DNA from: Phycisphaerae bacterium
GTDB lineage: Bacteria; Planctomycetota; Phycisphaerae; Tepidisphaerales; Tepidisphaeraceae
NCBI GenBank assembly: GCA_014380825.1
Contig: JACMJD010000126.1
Coordinates: 1-6,607, forward strand
Reading direction: 5' to 3'
Length of the DNA: 6,607 nt
Shown: positions 5,587-6,607 of the stretch, in pieces
How positions within the stretch are numbered: the stretch's first letter is position 1
Layout: each line of letters begins with the position of its first letter
The notes under the pieces: generated by a model
Database searches by the model: none
Told to the model about the DNA's origin: nothing
The model's input: only the letters and a program-made list of their open reading frames with translations
Made by a program: the position numbers and the translations under genes

Positions 5587-6552
5587 ATGCCCAGAAAACC
5601 CGAAGGCCGAATTTACAACGACATCACCGAAACAATCGGCGGCACGCCGTTGGTGCGGATCAATCGGCTCATCCCCAAAGACCAGGCGATCGTGCTCGCC
5701 AAGTGCGAGTTTTTCAATCCGCTCTCGAGCGTGAAAGATCGCATCGGCGTCGCGATGATCGAGGCCGCCGAGCGCGCGGGCGAGATTCATCCCAACACCG
5801 TCATCATCGAACCCACCAGCGGCAACACCGGCATCGCGCTGGCGTTCGTCTGCGCGGCCAAGGGTTACAAGCTGCTGCTCACGATGCCCGAGAGCATGAG
5901 CATCGAGCGACGCAAGTTGCTCAAGGCCCTGGGCGCCGAGGTCGTGCTCACACCAGCGGCCGATGGGATGAAGGGCGCGATCGCCAAGGCGGAAGAGCTC
6001 GTCGAGAAAAATCCGAACGCGTACATGCCGCAGCAGTTTTCGAATCCCGCGAACCCGGAGATTCATCGCAAGACGACGGCCGAAGAGCTCTGGGTCGACA
6101 CCAACGGCCAGATCGACATGTTGGTGGCCGGCGTCGGCACGGGCGGGACGATCACCGGCGTGAGCGAAGTGATTAAGCCGCGCAAACCAAGTTTCAAAGC
6201 GATCGCGGTCGAACCCACCATGTCGCCGGTCATCGGACAGCAGATGCGCGGCGAACCGATTAAACCGCTGGGCCGGCACAAGATTCAGGGGATTGGCGGC
6301 GGATTCATCCCAGACAATCTGCACATGAGCATCGTCGACGAAGTGCTTGAAGTGACCGACGAAGAATCGTTCGAGTGGGCCAGGCGACTGCACCGAGAAG
6401 AAGGAATCTTCGGCGGCATCAGCTCCGGCGGAAACATGGCCGCCGCCGCGCGCGTCGCGGCGCGACCGGAGAACAAGGGGAAGATGATCGTCGTCGTGAT
6501 GCCGAGCATCGGCGAACGATATTTGAGTACACAGTTGTTTGAAGAAGGCTAG
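5587..6552 (+). CDS. cysK: Cysteine synthase (O-acetylserine sulfhydrylase), PLP-dependent
   Basis: This 321-residue fold-type II PLP enzyme has full family length and every landmark. K50 in NPLSSVKDR forms the Schiff base with PLP, TSGNTG at 77-82 is the substrate loop, GTGGT at 184-188 binds the PLP phosphate, and S279/S280 in GGISSGGN contact the pyridine nitrogen. It makes cysteine from O-acetylserine, or a related activated serine, and a sulfur donor in the cytosol. The donor may be sulfide or, given the E1-like and JAB genes upstream, a carrier-protein thiocarboxylate as in mycobacterial CysM. The motifs fit CysK slightly better than CysM, and the donor cannot be read from the sequence. 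The start at ATG 5587 is well supported by its ribosome site. The gene is co-oriented with the cluster, separated from it by the 131-bp repeat, and followed after 21 nt by another repeat arm. Confidence 0.96.
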   Translation: MPRKPEGRIYNDITETIGGTPLVRINRLIPKDQAIVLAKCEFFNPLSSVKDRIGVAMIEAAERAGEIHPNTVIIEPTSGNTGIALAFVCAAKGYKLLLTMPESMSIERRKLLKALGAEVVLTPAADGMKGAIAKAEELVEKNPNAYMPQQFSNPANPEIHRKTTAEELWVDTNGQIDMLVAGVGTGGTITGVSEVIKPRKPSFKAIAVEPTMSPVIGQQMRGEPIKPLGRHKIQGIGGGFIPDNLHMSIVDEVLEVTDEESFEWARRLHREEGIFGGISSGGNMAAAARVAARPENKGKMIVVVMPSIGERYLSTQLFEEG

Positions 6553-6573
6553 GTCGCGCGCACATTGCTGTTT

Positions 6574-6601
6574 GTCATCCTGAGCGTAGCGAAGGATCTC
6601 G
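6574..6601. repeat. Single visible arm of a CATCCTGAGCG-family repeat
   Basis: The sequence at 6574-6601 begins GTCATCCTGAGCGTAGCG and continues AAGGATCTCG. It matches the arms at 1458-1535 with one substitution over 28 bases (TAGCG for CAGCG). It starts 21 nt after the cysK stop, much like the copy after the 1553-1918 gene. The partner arm, if present, lies beyond the window. Confidence 0.85.
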
Positions 6602-6607
6602 GGCGCC

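Noticed and set aside
5242..6393. Minus-strand frame of 383 codons, the longest frame lying wholly inside the window
   Set aside because: It is antisense to cysK, the 131-bp repeat and the sulfurtransferase remnant. The cysK product is unmistakable, and the antisense product has the R/D/H/A-rich composition of a shadow frame.

Overview
The window is a compact stretch of bacterial chromosome with GC of roughly 58-60%. It holds seven convincing protein genes (one cut by the left edge), one broken gene and several palindromic intergenic repeats. No RNA genes, CRISPR array or transposase were seen. Gene content (a heptose kinase/adenylyltransferase fusion, so a Gram-negative type LPS sugar pathway; a YlbF-family protein; an EVE protein; a ThiF/JAB/sulfurtransferase/cysK cluster) and the CATCCTGAGCG-type dispersed repeats would fit a Planctomycetota-like or similar environmental lineage. 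That placement is only a guess.

Left half, minus strand (1-3497), in transcription order from right to left: a YlbF/YmcA-family protein (3111-3497); an EVE-domain protein with a GTG start (2670-3089); a two-TM bacterial PH-domain protein (1990-2559); a small, very hydrophilic, proline-rich protein of unknown function (1553-1918); and an HldE-like bifunctional protein whose adenylyltransferase domain precedes the kinase domain (1394 down to the left edge). The spacing suggests that YlbF and EVE are co-transcribed; the others are separated by palindromes or short gaps.

Right half, plus strand (3661-6552): a ThiF/MoeB-type E1-like adenylyltransferase (GTG start), a JAB/MPN (Mec-like) metalloprotease 12 nt later, a thiosulfate/mercaptopyruvate sulfurtransferase gene reduced by a large internal deletion, and cysteine synthase (cysK). 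Together these are the parts of a sulfur-carrier-protein route to cysteine as known for CysO-Mec-CysM/MoeZ in Mycobacterium. The adenylyltransferase activates a ubiquitin-like carrier, a rhodanese-type enzyme supplies sulfur, cysteine synthase puts the thiocarboxylate sulfur onto an activated serine, and the JAB protease releases cysteine. The carrier is not in the window and the sulfurtransferase is broken.

Two or three families of palindromic repeats punctuate the gene ends. They include a perfect 29-bp inverted repeat at 1458-1535, a decayed relative at 2600-2679 that supplies the EVE stop codon, a half copy at 6574-6601, a separate 19-bp perfect inverted repeat in the divergent promoter region (3586-3642), and a 131-bp two-hairpin element at 5445-5575 that appears to provide the cysK ribosome binding site. 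The hexamer CGATCG is also strongly over-represented throughout.
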